From an uncultured Brevibacillus sp. (GTDB lineage Bacteria; Bacillota; Bacilli; Brevibacillales; Brevibacillaceae), in contig CAMIVR010000016.1 of NCBI GenBank assembly GCA_946402065.1, positions 1 to 54,440 of the forward strand: 54,440 nt of DNA, in the 5' to 3' direction. The notes under the pieces were generated by a model, which worked only from the letters and a program-made list of their open reading frames with translations, did no database searches and was not told the origin of the DNA. Each line of letters opens with the position of its first letter. Position 1 is the stretch's first letter. Positions 43,054 to 51,293 of the stretch are shown here, in pieces. Position numbers and translations under genes: made by a program.

Positions 43054-44523
43054 CTATTGCCGATACGGGTTTTGCGATTTGACGATGCTTGGCCGCTTGT
43101 GCATGCCCGGCACGGCGGTGCGGATGAAGATTGGCTTGATCGCGTTGTAGTTAAACGGGATCAACGGCCAGAGATACGGCGTGTTCAGCGAGCGCGTCAA
43201 AACGAGCAAAACCAGGACCAGACTGATGCCAATCATCAAGCCAGGCAGCCCGAAGAACCCGACCATCAACAGCAAAAACATTCTCACGAGCCGATTGGCC
43301 AGCGCCAATTCGTAGCTTGGCGTCGCATAGGTGCCGATCGCCGAGATCGCGATATACAGGATGACTTCCGGAGAAAACAGGCCGACTTTGATCGCCACCT
43401 CGCCAACCAGAATCGCAGCGATCAAGCCCATCGCCGTCGTCAGCGGCGATGGGGTGTGAATGGCGGCCATGCGCATCAGATCAAGGCCGATCTCAGCGAT
43501 CAAAAACTGCACCAGCAGCGGGATTTTGCCCTTGGTTTGCACGCCGATAAAATCGAGTGCCGGCGGAATGTATTCCGGGTGCAGGACGAGCAACAGCCAG
43601 ACCGGAAGCAAAAACAGCGAAGCAAATATTCCCATAAAGCGAATCCAGCGCAGGTAGGCCCCTACTGCCGGTCGCTGCCGGTACTCCTCGGCATGCTGGA
43701 CATGGTGGAAATACGTAGTCGGCGTAATCATTACGCTCGGAGAGGTATCCACGTAAACCAGCACATGCCCTTCCAGCAAGTGTATAGCGGCGACGTCGGG
43801 CCGCTCCGTATACCGAACGAGCGGAAAGGGATTCCAGGTCTTGCCGATAATAAATTCTTCGACTGTCTTTTCGGCCATGGGAATTCCGTCGATTTTAATA
43901 TCCTGCAACCGCTGCTTGATCGTGTCGACCAGATCGACGTTCGCGACATCGTGCAGGTAGGCAATGGCGACGTCCGTCTTGGACCGCTCTCCCACTTGCA
44001 AAATTTCAAAGCGCAAGCGCTCGTCACGAATTCTTCTGCGTGTCAAGGCCGTGTTCATCACCAATGTCTCCGTAAAGCCGTCGTGAGCTCCGCGGACCAC
44101 CCGCTCCGTATCCGGCTCCAGTGGCGCACGCGTGGGATAAATTTTCGCATCGATCAGGATGCCGTGCTCTTCTCCGTCGATAATCAGTCCGACTTGACCG
44201 ATCAGCAGCTTGTCCATAAACTCATCAGTCGTTTCCACTTCACTTAGCTGAAAATACGGAATGTACGTCTCGTACAGTTTTTTTACCAAGTCTCCACTGA
44301 CTTCGCCGGCTGTGAGATTGTTAAGGTCTTTGAGTACCTGGGTAATGATAATGCTGTCAGCAAGACCATTGATGTAATAAAGCAGTACGTCCCTTCCGCC
44401 GAGCACAAACTCATGCAGCCCGAGATCAAACGATTTTCCTACTCCCAGCGCCTTATTCAAATACGCTTTGTTTTCCTCAACGCTTGCTGAGATAAGCTGT
44501 TTTGGACGGGTTGTCGTCGGCAA
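43054..44523 (-). CDS. spoVAF: Stage V sporulation protein AF (GerA-type)
   Basis: Inner-spore-membrane protein related to the A subunits of germinant receptors; its role in germination is accessory. 489 residues: cytoplasmic GerA-like part (1-285) with VRGAHDGFTE and RYTERPDVAAIHLLEGHV, then about five membrane helices and a basic tail. TTG at 44523, 8 bases after GAGGAG, is preferred to the GTG at 44532, which overlaps that site. It overlaps spoVAEA and is the last gene of the operon. Confidence 0.93.
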   Translation of the reverse strand: MPTTTRPKQLISASVEENKAYLNKALGVGKSFDLGLHEFVLGGRDVLLYYINGLADSIIITQVLKDLNNLTAGEVSGDLVKKLYETYIPYFQLSEVETTDEFMDKLLIGQVGLIIDGEEHGILIDAKIYPTRAPLEPDTERVVRGAHDGFTETLVMNTALTRRRIRDERLRFEILQVGERSKTDVAIAYLHDVANVDLVDTIKQRLQDIKIDGIPMAEKTVEEFIIGKTWNPFPLVRYTERPDVAAIHLLEGHVLVYVDTSPSVMITPTTYFHHVQHAEEYRQRPAVGAYLRWIRFMGIFASLFLLPVWLLLVLHPEYIPPALDFIGVQTKGKIPLLVQFLIAEIGLDLMRMAAIHTPSPLTTAMGLIAAILVGEVAIKVGLFSPEVILYIAISAIGTYATPSYELALANRLVRMFLLLMVGFFGLPGLMIGISLVLVLLVLTRSLNTPYLWPLIPFNYNAIKPIFIRTAVPGMHKRPSIVKSQNPYRQ

Positions 44524-45091
44524 TGAGCCCACTCCTCTCTAAAATCCACTCGACTGCTTTTTGTGTAATCGGACAGCCATTCTTCAGATTGTCGCGCCCG
44601 TGCATTTTTCCGATATCGCCTATTCCGATGACATTGGGGACGTGGTAAGCGTTGAGTATATCTACCGTATCGCCGTAAATCCGGTGATTGAGCTCTTTGT
44701 CGGGGCGTCCGTCCTTATCGACCGCTTGCTCGACAATGTTGCTGTCCTGATCAATCGAAAATTGTACGGCTGCCCCCTGCACCCACCTGGTATTGGAAGC
44801 GACGGCAATCGCCCCGATCACTTCGATATCCGCATGGGTTATAACGAATTCGATCGCCCGTTCCCCACGCCCCTGGCCGTAAGAGCCATTGTCATCGAAC
44901 ATGACCAGTACAGGATCATTTGCCGCCATTTTGATCAGTTCGACGACCTGCTTGCCGGAAAGAGGCGTAGGATTTCCGGCGGAGAGGGAAATACATCGGC
45001 CGCCGACGCGTTTGGCGACAGATTCAATTGCTTTTTGCGCGACGTAATCGCCATCCGTGATGAGGATGACTTTTCTTCGTTTTGCAGCCAT
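44477..45091 (-). CDS. spoVAEA: Stage V sporulation protein AEA
   Basis: Soluble component of the spoVA system. 204 residues starting MAAKRRKVILITDGDYVA; conserved DDNGSYGQGRGE and IGIGDIGKM segments. It has no membrane helix, unlike its neighbours. ATG at 45091 is 8 bases after AGGGG; the longer frame back to 45130 overlaps spoVAEB. Exact role unknown in the family. Confidence 0.93.
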   Translation of the reverse strand: MAAKRRKVILITDGDYVAQKAIESVAKRVGGRCISLSAGNPTPLSGKQVVELIKMAANDPVLVMFDDNGSYGQGRGERAIEFVITHADIEVIGAIAVASNTRWVQGAAVQFSIDQDSNIVEQAVDKDGRPDKELNHRIYGDTVDILNAYHVPNVIGIGDIGKMHGRDNLKNGCPITQKAVEWILERSGLIADDNPSKTAYLSKR

Positions 45092-45126
45092 TGCCTCATC
45101 CCCTAACCGAGCCTGATCGCCCTTTG

Positions 45127-45477
45127 TCACCCTTTTGCTCGAAACACGAGTGACGCGAGGAAGCCAAAGACAATCGCAGCGGAAATGCCTGCACTTGTTA
45201 CCTCGAAAATTCCTGTAATGACGCCCATCAAACCGTCTTTCTCCGCTTCGGAAATCGCTCCGTGATACAGCGCATGACCGAAGCTGGTAATCGGCACGGT
45301 CGCACCGGCACCCGCGAATTTAATAAACCCGTCGTACAGCCCGAGAAAATCGAGTACGACTCCCGAAACGACCAAGGTACTCATGACGTGTGCCGGCGTC
45401 AGCTTGGCCACATCCAACAGCAATTGCCCGATGACACAGATCAAACCGCCGACAACAAACGCGATCAGATACTCCAT
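45127..45477 (-). CDS. spoVAEB: Stage V sporulation protein AEB (SpoVAE)
   Basis: Small membrane protein (116 residues) of the dipicolinate channel. Several helices with [42 protein letters not shown], of which the part after 50 closely resembles SpoVAC, a sign of common origin. Its ATG shares one base with the spoVAD stop (TGATG). Confidence 0.94.
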   Translation of the reverse strand: MEYLIAFVVGGLICVIGQLLLDVAKLTPAHVMSTLVVSGVVLDFLGLYDGFIKFAGAGATVPITSFGHALYHGAISEAEKDGLMGVITGIFEVTSAGISAAIVFGFLASLVFRAKG

Positions 45478-46511
45478 CAGTTGTCTCCCCCTTCCAATGC
45501 GACCGCGTGGGCAATACAGGGAATCGCATTGCCTTGCTGATAACTGATCGGGCTAAGCAATGCCCCTGTGGCGCAAACCAGGACTTTTTTCAACAGCCCT
45601 TTGTGCAATTGATCCATAATGTAGCTGTAGGTGACAGTCGCGCTGCTGGCACAGCCGCTGGCCCCGGCAAACACGTCCTGGTCAGGATCGTAGACCATCA
45701 AGCCGCAATCGTTGTACACGCTGCCCAGGTCGTATCCTTGCTCTTCCAGCAGTTCTTTGGCGATCGGATAGCCTACGGCAGCCAAATCGCCTGTCACGAT
45801 CAGATCGTAATCGGTCGGCTTGCGGCCGACATCGGTAAAATGGGCATGAAGCGTGGAGGCGGCAGCCGGTGCCATCGCTGTGCCCATATCAAGCGGGTCG
45901 TGAATGCCCATATCGACGACTTTCCCCAGTGTCGCGTATGTAATGCGTGGTCCCGTTCCGCCTGTTCCGACGACAGCAGCACCCGCACCCGTGACTGTCC
46001 ACTGTGCTGTCGGCGGCTTCTGCCCCCCGTATTCAGTCGGATAGCGGTACTGGCGTTCGGCGGTGGCATTATGGCTGCTGCATGCGGCGATGGCGTTCCT
46101 AGCGTACCCTGCATTGACCAGGGCTGCTGCATTTGCCAGCGTCAGCATCGAGGTAGAGCACGCTCCGTACATCCCCATCAGCGGAATGTTCATCGTCTCT
46201 GCGGCAAATGTGGCCGTAATGTTCTGGTTTAACAAATCGCCAGCCAAAATGACATCGATGTCTGCCGCCGTCAGCTTTGCCTTGTCGATGGCATACTGGA
46301 TGGCATCCTCCAGCATCAGGCGTTCAGCCTTTTCCCACGAGCTTTGCCCCGCGTACATATTGTCATAGATTTTATCGAACAGTGGGCCAAGGGGACCTTC
46401 CCCTTCCTTTGGCCCGACGATCGTGGCAGCTGCATGAATCCGTACATCCTCCGCGAATTTCCAGGTTTGCCGACTCACTCTTGCACGTGGAGCCACTGCG
46501 CTGATAGTCAT
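45477..46511 (-). CDS. spoVAD: Stage V sporulation protein AD
   Basis: Thiolase-fold protein that binds dipicolinic acid on the inner spore membrane. 344 residues with thiolase-like blocks [18 protein letters not shown] and [14 protein letters not shown]; no membrane helix. ATG at 46511 lies 7 bases after AAGGTGG. Between spoVAC and spoVAEB, as usual. Confidence 0.95.
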   Translation of the reverse strand: MTISAVAPRARVSRQTWKFAEDVRIHAAATIVGPKEGEGPLGPLFDKIYDNMYAGQSSWEKAERLMLEDAIQYAIDKAKLTAADIDVILAGDLLNQNITATFAAETMNIPLMGMYGACSTSMLTLANAAALVNAGYARNAIAACSSHNATAERQYRYPTEYGGQKPPTAQWTVTGAGAAVVGTGGTGPRITYATLGKVVDMGIHDPLDMGTAMAPAAASTLHAHFTDVGRKPTDYDLIVTGDLAAVGYPIAKELLEEQGYDLGSVYNDCGLMVYDPDQDVFAGASGCASSATVTYSYIMDQLHKGLLKKVLVCATGALLSPISYQQGNAIPCIAHAVALEGGDN

Positions 46512-46534
46512 GTGCCATCCACCTTTCCACACTG

Positions 46535-47011
46535 CTAGATTAGTTTTATCAACGTTTTGATAATCGCCGCGATGAATGCGGCGACAACACCGAAGACAAT
46601 GACGGACCCCGCCAATTTGAACATGTTGCCGCCAACTCCCAAGACGTATCCTTCACTGCGGTGCTCAATCGCCGCAGAGGCGATGGAATTGGCAAAACCC
46701 GTGACAGGCACTGCCGAGCCAGCACCTGCGTACTGACCGATATTGTCGTACACGCCCAAGCCCGTCAGCAGGACGGCGATGAAGATAAGTGTCGCTACCG
46801 TTGGATTGCTCGCATTTTTCTCGTTAAAATCAAAAAAGGCGATGTAGAAGTTTTGAATCGCTTGCCCGAACAGACAAATCGCTCCGCCGACCCAAAATGC
46901 CCGGATGGAATTCAGAAACACATTGCGTTTTGGCTTGTACTTGTTCGCCCGCTGCTTGTAGAGCGTTTTCGTCATATCCATGGAGGCGCGCTGCTTTGTT
47001 TTGGTCGCCAT
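46535..47011 (-). CDS. spoVAC: Stage V sporulation protein AC
   Basis: Membrane protein that in B. subtilis acts as a mechanosensitive channel for dipicolinate release. 158 residues: basic cytoplasmic N terminus, then four or so helices with LGVYDNIGQYAGAGSAVPVTGFANSI. ATG at 47011 after AAAGGTG. The same GAGSAVP core as SpoVAEB is visible. Confidence 0.95.
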   Translation of the reverse strand: MATKTKQRASMDMTKTLYKQRANKYKPKRNVFLNSIRAFWVGGAICLFGQAIQNFYIAFFDFNEKNASNPTVATLIFIAVLLTGLGVYDNIGQYAGAGSAVPVTGFANSIASAAIEHRSEGYVLGVGGNMFKLAGSVIVFGVVAAFIAAIIKTLIKLI

Positions 47012-47083
47012 TTTTACCCACACCTTTCTTTTGCCTATCTTTCCACAAGCAGGAACTGCCTATGTTTGGATAAATTTTCCATT

Positions 47084-47503
47084 TCAAAGCTGCAATAACC
47101 ACTGCACGAGCGAACCGATCGTCTTCCCCAGCACCATCGCCATGAGCAGGAGAATCATGAAGCCTTCCATCTTCAAGCGCTTGGCCAAAATCGGAAACAC
47201 GTTGATCGCTTCCGTCAATCCGGCTGCCAGCGTGCCGACAAAAATCCCCGCAAGCAAGCCCAAACATGCGGTGACCAGCGGGAACATATGCAGCGTAATC
47301 GTAAAAAAATCGGCCACGGTAAAAAACAGGACCCCCAACACGAGCGACCATTCAAAGTGGCGAATGTATGCATGTGCATTCGTCAGTTGCGTCAATCTCG
47401 GGATGATATCCAGCACTGTAATAAAAGCTACGAACCCGCTTCCGACGGCTAGCCCGCCGCCCAGTCCGAGAAGAATCAGGAGCGCATCCTTCAGGTAGCT
47501 CAT
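47084..47503 (-). CDS. spoVAB: Stage V sporulation protein AB
   Basis: Membrane protein of 139 residues with about four or five helices and LGGGLAVGSGFVAFITVLDIIPRL at the start. The function of SpoVAB within the dipicolinate uptake machinery is not settled. It overlaps spoVAA by 4 bases. Confidence 0.94.
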   Translation of the reverse strand: MSYLKDALLILLGLGGGLAVGSGFVAFITVLDIIPRLTQLTNAHAYIRHFEWSLVLGVLFFTVADFFTITLHMFPLVTACLGLLAGIFVGTLAAGLTEAINVFPILAKRLKMEGFMILLLMAMVLGKTIGSLVQWLLQL

Positions 47504-48114
47504 GCTTTGGTCTTTTCGTTCTCCTTGTTTTCATGCCGAATGTAGTACTGATCCAGGCTCTGCTGGTATAAAAACAACTCTACTTCGAGCGGACTGGGCT
47601 CTTCGTTGATGCGTTTCTTGAAAATGTGATTAAAAAACAGAATCATCCCAAGCCCAATTCCAATCGAATAGGGGATTTGCAGCAGCAAGGGCTGTAGATT
47701 CGTTTTTCCGGTGATCAAATAGTACAGGCGCTGGTGAACCTGCAGCATGCTGACATCCGTATGAAAGTTCATAATGGCCAGCCCCGCTCCGACAAACAAG
47801 ACGAGCCATACGAGTGTGACCAGCAAAAGGTTGGGCGATTTGCGCGGATTCATGACTTCCACGATAATTTGCGATGCGCCCTGCACCTCTAATGGAGCAT
47901 CTGGATAGACAGACCGCAGCTTTTTGATGACTTGCATGACATCAATGATGATCAAATCGCCGTCTTCTGGCTTTACCTGGTAGACCGGAATTTTGCTGAC
48001 CCATTCTTCCTGTACGCCATCCCAATAAATTTGGCAGATATCGCCGATGGAAATATTCGCTCCCGGTTTTACCGCTAATCGCTTCCGCAACCGAAAGAAT
48101 AAGGGCTGTGTCAC
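47500..48114 (-). CDS. spoVAA: Stage V sporulation protein AA
   Basis: First gene of the spoVA operon. 204 residues: an N-terminal soluble domain (to about 105) and a C-terminal part with membrane helices (about 112-135, 158-180). GTG start at 48114, 7 bases after GGGAGG. Together the seven spoVA genes move dipicolinic acid into the spore during development and out during germination. Confidence 0.93.
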   Translation of the reverse strand: MTQPLFFRLRKRLAVKPGANISIGDICQIYWDGVQEEWVSKIPVYQVKPEDGDLIIIDVMQVIKKLRSVYPDAPLEVQGASQIIVEVMNPRKSPNLLLVTLVWLVLFVGAGLAIMNFHTDVSMLQVHQRLYYLITGKTNLQPLLLQIPYSIGIGLGMILFFNHIFKKRINEEPSPLEVELFLYQQSLDQYYIRHENKENEKTKA

Positions 48115-48146
48115 GCTGCATCCTCCCTTCTCCCGAATGTATAAGC

Positions 48147-48177
48147 TAGTATGTGCCGAAAGTGGGAAGAAAATGTA
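48147..48177 (-). promoter_or_regulatory. Candidate sigma-G promoter of the spoVA operon
   Basis: Minus strand: CATACTA (48147-48153) is a perfect sigma-G -10 (CATNNTA); TACATT (48172-48177), 18 bases upstream, is a partial -35 (4 of 6 to TGMATA). It lies about 33 bases before the spoVAA start, between the sigF terminator and the gene. Confidence 0.6.
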
Positions 48178-48200
48178 AGGTACTACGATTATACGTAATC

Positions 48201-48234
48201 AAAAAGACCAGTCGAGCTAATGCTCAATCTGGTC
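48201..48234 (-). terminator. Terminator overlapping the end of sigF
   Basis: GACCAG-GAGC / GCTC-CTGGTC stem (48225-48234 region with 48206-48217), ATTA loop, then TTTTT on the minus strand. The stem includes the last four codons and the stop of sigF. Confidence 0.85.
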
Positions 48235-48972
48235 TCGGATGGTTTGCAGTATGCGCTTTTCCAGGCGGGAGACTTGTACCTGTGAGATGCTCAGCCGTTC
48301 AGCTACTTCTGATTGCGTCTGGTCCTTGTAAAAGCGGAGGTAGACGATGAGCTGTTCGCGTTCGCTCAGCTTGCTGATCGCATCGCGCAAGGCGATTTTA
48401 TCAAACCACTTTCCTACGCTCTCATCCGCAATCTGATCGATCAGTGTAATCGGGTCACCGTCATTTTCAAACACGGTTTCGTGGATGGACGAAGGTGCCC
48501 GGCTCGCTTCCTGGGCGAACACGACTTCCTCCGGGGTGATCCCGATCGCTTCGGCCACTTCGCCAATCGTCGGCGAACGGCCAAACACTTTGTACAGCTC
48601 GTCTTTTGTTCTCCTCACTTTATTTGCCGTTTCCTTTAATGACCGGCTCACCTTCACGGTTCCATCATCTCGTAAAAAACGTTGAATCTCGCCGATAATC
48701 ATCGGGACGGCATACGTCGAAAATTTCACATCATATCCCAAATCGAACTTATCAACAGCCTTTAACAATCCGATACACCCAATCTGGAAGAGGTCATCCG
48801 CTTCATAGCCGCGATTAATGAAACGCTGAACAACGGACCAAACCAAACGAATATTGCTGTTGACCAACAACTCTCTGGCTGCGGTGTCTCCATTCTGGCT
48901 CTTGGCAATCAATTCTTTTACCTCAACATTTGACAGAAACGGCTGACTCGCGTTTTTAATATCGGCTCCCAT
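48217..48972 (-). CDS. sigF: RNA polymerase sigma-F factor
   Basis: First forespore-specific sigma factor. 251 residues: region 2 (RLVWSVVQRFINRGYEADDLFQIGCIGLLKAVDKFD), region 3 (EVVFAQEASRAPSSIHE), region 4 with SQVQVSRLEKRILQTIR. Conserved length. AGGGG precedes the ATG by 7 bases. Third gene of spoIIAA-spoIIAB-sigF; kept inactive by SpoIIAB until SpoIIAA is dephosphorylated. Confidence 0.97.
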   Translation of the reverse strand: MGADIKNASQPFLSNVEVKELIAKSQNGDTAARELLVNSNIRLVWSVVQRFINRGYEADDLFQIGCIGLLKAVDKFDLGYDVKFSTYAVPMIIGEIQRFLRDDGTVKVSRSLKETANKVRRTKDELYKVFGRSPTIGEVAEAIGITPEEVVFAQEASRAPSSIHETVFENDGDPITLIDQIADESVGKWFDKIALRDAISKLSEREQLIVYLRFYKDQTQSEVAERLSISQVQVSRLEKRILQTIRDQIEH

Positions 48973-48982
48973 GGCTCTACCC

Positions 48983-49429
48983 CTAATTTTTGATTGCGCT
49001 TGAAAGTAAAAGGCGTTTGGTTAAGCGAATTTTCGTTCCTTTACCCACACTCGTCACCACTTCGATGGAATCCATAAAGTTTTCCATGATTGTAAAACCC
49101 ATTCCCGAACGTTCCAGCTCGGGCTTCGACGTAAACAACGGCTGCATCGCCTGGTCAATATCTTCAATGCCTTTGCCAAAGTCTTCGATGACCAGCTCAA
49201 CTGTGTCGTCTATCATCCCCGCGCGGATGCTGACTACGCCGGAAGCGTCGCCTTCGTATCCATGGATAATCGCATTCGTCACTGCCTCGGAGACGACTGT
49301 TTTGATCTCTTCCAGCTCTTCCATTGTGATGTCGAGCTGTGAAATAAACGAAGCGACTGCAATCCGGGCAAATGCTTCGTTTTGGCTCAGCGCAGCAAAT
49401 TCCAAGTGCATGAAGTTCCCCGTACTCAT
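48983..49429 (-). CDS. spoIIAB: Anti-sigma-F factor and SpoIIAA kinase SpoIIAB
   Basis: GHKL-fold serine kinase that binds sigma-F and phosphorylates SpoIIAA. 148 residues with the ATP-binding motifs [13 protein letters not shown] (N box), DFGKGIED (G1) and [15 protein letters not shown] (G2). Starts directly after the spoIIAA stop (TAAATG), with GGGGGTGG before it. Confidence 0.97.
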   Translation of the reverse strand: MSTGNFMHLEFAALSQNEAFARIAVASFISQLDITMEELEEIKTVVSEAVTNAIIHGYEGDASGVVSIRAGMIDDTVELVIEDFGKGIEDIDQAMQPLFTSKPELERSGMGFTIMENFMDSIEVVTSVGKGTKIRLTKRLLLSSAIKN

Positions 49430-49780
49430 TTACGCCACCCCCAAGATTTGTAAAGCTTCAGCTTCATTTGCACGAAACTTGATCACTTTAAACAAGCCTG
49501 ACATCTCGAAGATTCGGTAAATAGTCGGGTTGATGGAGCAAACCACCATCTCGCCTGAGCGTGCGGCAATTTGCTTGAAACGTCCGAGGATGACACCGAT
49601 CCCGGAACTGTCCATGAACGTCAAATCGGTTAAGCTGAGCACAATATGATGAATGCTCTTGTCCTTTAATAAATCATCGACTTTGCTTCGAAGCTCTTCC
49701 GCCGTGTGGTGATCCAGTTCACCCCGCAAGCGTATAATGAGCACATCCTGTTTCGTTTCCATTGCGATGTACAAACTCAT
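49430..49780 (-). CDS. spoIIAA: Anti-anti-sigma factor SpoIIAA
   Basis: STAS-domain protein that releases sigma-F from SpoIIAB when unphosphorylated. 116 residues with [11 protein letters not shown] and the phosphorylation site FMDSSGIGV (Ser58, as in B. subtilis). GAGGAG lies 12 bases before the ATG. Confidence 0.97.
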   Translation of the reverse strand: MSLYIAMETKQDVLIIRLRGELDHHTAEELRSKVDDLLKDKSIHHIVLSLTDLTFMDSSGIGVILGRFKQIAARSGEMVVCSINPTIYRIFEMSGLFKVIKFRANEAEALQILGVA

Positions 49781-49816
49781 ATGGGTGTGTCACTCCTCTT
49801 CCCGTTATTACCCTCT

Positions 49817-49846
49817 CATTTCTCTATACAAATATCCAATTCCTGC
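49817..49846 (-). promoter_or_regulatory. Candidate sigma-H promoter of the spoIIA operon
   Basis: Minus strand: GCAGGAATT (49838-49846) matches the sigma-H -35 consensus RnAGGAWWW fully; 12 bases on, AGAGAAATG (49817-49825) matches the -10 consensus RnnGAATWW with two mismatches. It is about 37 bases before the spoIIAA start. In B. subtilis spoIIA is read by sigma-H. Confidence 0.6.
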
Positions 49847-49862
49847 CAGTCGACAAAAGTAG

Positions 49863-49905
49863 AAAAAATCGAGCAGCCATCCCTATTTTTCGCGGCAACT
49901 CGATT
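49863..49905 (-). terminator. Terminator after dacF
   Basis: AATCGAG-GCC / GGC-CTCGATT stem (49899-49905 with 49867-49873, inner GGC/GCC) with a long loop, then six T on the minus strand. It separates dacF from the spoIIA promoter, although read-through is known in B. subtilis. Confidence 0.6.
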
Positions 49906-49927
49906 CTTTTCGCGTGTTCAAGAACGT

Positions 49928-51100
49928 TTACTGGTAGCTCACGATGATCTTCTTGGTAGTCCGCTTCAAAATCTCCCACATGCCCGCTTTTGCTATCGAT
50001 TTTTCCGGGTACAGATCTACTCTTGCCACTTCCTTCCCGTCTTTTGTGCGAAGAAAGATGTGCCCGACCGCTGTCTCCTTGTCTACCGGCGCTTTCAGGT
50101 CTGACTTTATGACCAGCTCGCGTTGGTAGCTGTCGGGGGACTCGCCTTTCCTGGTGAGCAAACTGACTGCCTGCGGGGTCAGCACATTGACTGTGGTTTG
50201 CTCGCCTTTATCCACCACAAGCGTGTTAATCACATCCCCTTTTTTATAGACAGGGAACACTTGATAGTGATTGAACGCGTACGTAAACAGCGAGGTTACT
50301 TCATTGTTTCTCGTCTTCGTATCAGGTTCACCGAGCACGACGGCGATCAACCGCATGTTGTTGCGCTTGGCTGTAGCAGTCAGGCAGTATTTCGCTTCGG
50401 AGGTGTAGCCTGTTTTCAGACCATCCACCCCTTCGTAAAACCGGACAAGTCGATTGGTGTTGACCAGCCAGAATGGATTGGCGGTTTCTTTTCGCAAATA
50501 ATCCTGATAGATACCGGTATACTTGGTAATCAAATCATGCTTGAGCAGCTCTCTCGACATGATCGCAATATCCAGTGCCGACGAGTAATGATTGGGTGCC
50601 GGCAACCCGTTTGAGTTGACGAAGTGCGTGTTTTTCATGCCCAGCTTTTTCGCCCGCTCATTCATTTTGGCGATAAACGCCTCCTCCGTGCCGCCGATAT
50701 GCTCCGCCATCGCGACAGATGCATCGTTGCCCGAAGCAATGGCAATCCCTTTGATCATATCTTCGACAGTCATTTCTTCACCGGGCTGCAGGAAGATCTG
50801 CGATCCTCCCATCGAAGCGGCACGCTCGCTCGTCCGTACTTTGTCCGAAAGCTTCAATTCACCACGATCAATCGCTTCCATGATCAGAAGGAGGGTCATG
50901 ACTTTGGTAATGCTGGCAGGCGGCATTTTTTCATTCGGGTTTTTTTCATATAGAACTGTTCCTGTATCAGCCTCTAGTAGAATCGCAGACTTGGCATGCG
51001 GAGTCATGGCGACAGGTCCCTCAGATGCAGCCAGTGCCGATGAGGAAAAGAAGGCAAAACTGAGTAGACAGCCAAGCAGTAAACAAATCACTTTTTTCAT
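49928..51100 (-). CDS. dacF: Forespore D-alanyl-D-alanine carboxypeptidase DacF
   Basis: Low-molecular-weight penicillin-binding protein acting on spore peptidoglycan. 390 residues: signal peptide (to ALA, about 24), SITK (Ser63), SGN at 123-125, KTG at 228-230, and a C-terminal domain ending in an amphipathic Lys-rich helix (MWEILKRTTKK) that may hold it to the membrane. GAGG lies 5 bases before the ATG at 51100. It precedes spoIIAA, as in B. subtilis. Confidence 0.95.
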   Translation of the reverse strand: MKKVICLLLGCLLSFAFFSSSALAASEGPVAMTPHAKSAILLEADTGTVLYEKNPNEKMPPASITKVMTLLLIMEAIDRGELKLSDKVRTSERAASMGGSQIFLQPGEEMTVEDMIKGIAIASGNDASVAMAEHIGGTEEAFIAKMNERAKKLGMKNTHFVNSNGLPAPNHYSSALDIAIMSRELLKHDLITKYTGIYQDYLRKETANPFWLVNTNRLVRFYEGVDGLKTGYTSEAKYCLTATAKRNNMRLIAVVLGEPDTKTRNNEVTSLFTYAFNHYQVFPVYKKGDVINTLVVDKGEQTTVNVLTPQAVSLLTRKGESPDSYQRELVIKSDLKAPVDKETAVGHIFLRTKDGKEVARVDLYPEKSIAKAGMWEILKRTTKKIIVSYQ

Positions 51101-51129
51101 AGCTTCCTCTTCCCTCCATTTCATGGTCC

Positions 51130-51160
51130 TATTTTCTCCCAAGTGCAGGAAAAATATTCA
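51130..51160 (-). promoter_or_regulatory. Candidate sigma-F (or sigma-G) promoter of dacF
   Basis: Minus strand: GGAGAAAATA (51130-51139) fits the sigma-F -10 consensus GGNRANAHTR at every position; TGAATA (51155-51160) ends 15 bases upstream and is close to the sigma-F -35 (GYATA) and a perfect sigma-G -35. About 30 bases before the dacF start. B. subtilis dacF is a sigma-F gene. Confidence 0.65.
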
Positions 51161-51220
51161 GCACGAAATGATGTCTGGCCCGACTTCATGCGAAGACGAC
51201 CGCGTTCGCCCATGATAAGC

Positions 51221-51251
51221 AAAAGCCAGTGCCGTCGATTGGGCACTGGCT
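51221..51251 (-). terminator. Terminator after the chemoreceptor gene
   Basis: Perfect 10-base stem AGCCAGTGCC / GGCACTGGCT (51242-51251 with 51224-51233), 8-base loop, followed by TTTT on the minus strand. Confidence 0.85.
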
Positions 51252-51293
51252 GTCGATTGAATCGATCATTCGTTCAGGATATTGGCAAAATCC

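Noticed and set aside
43057..44247. 396-residue plus-strand frame
   Set aside because: Antisense to spoVAF, extreme Arg/Gln/His content, no ribosome site.
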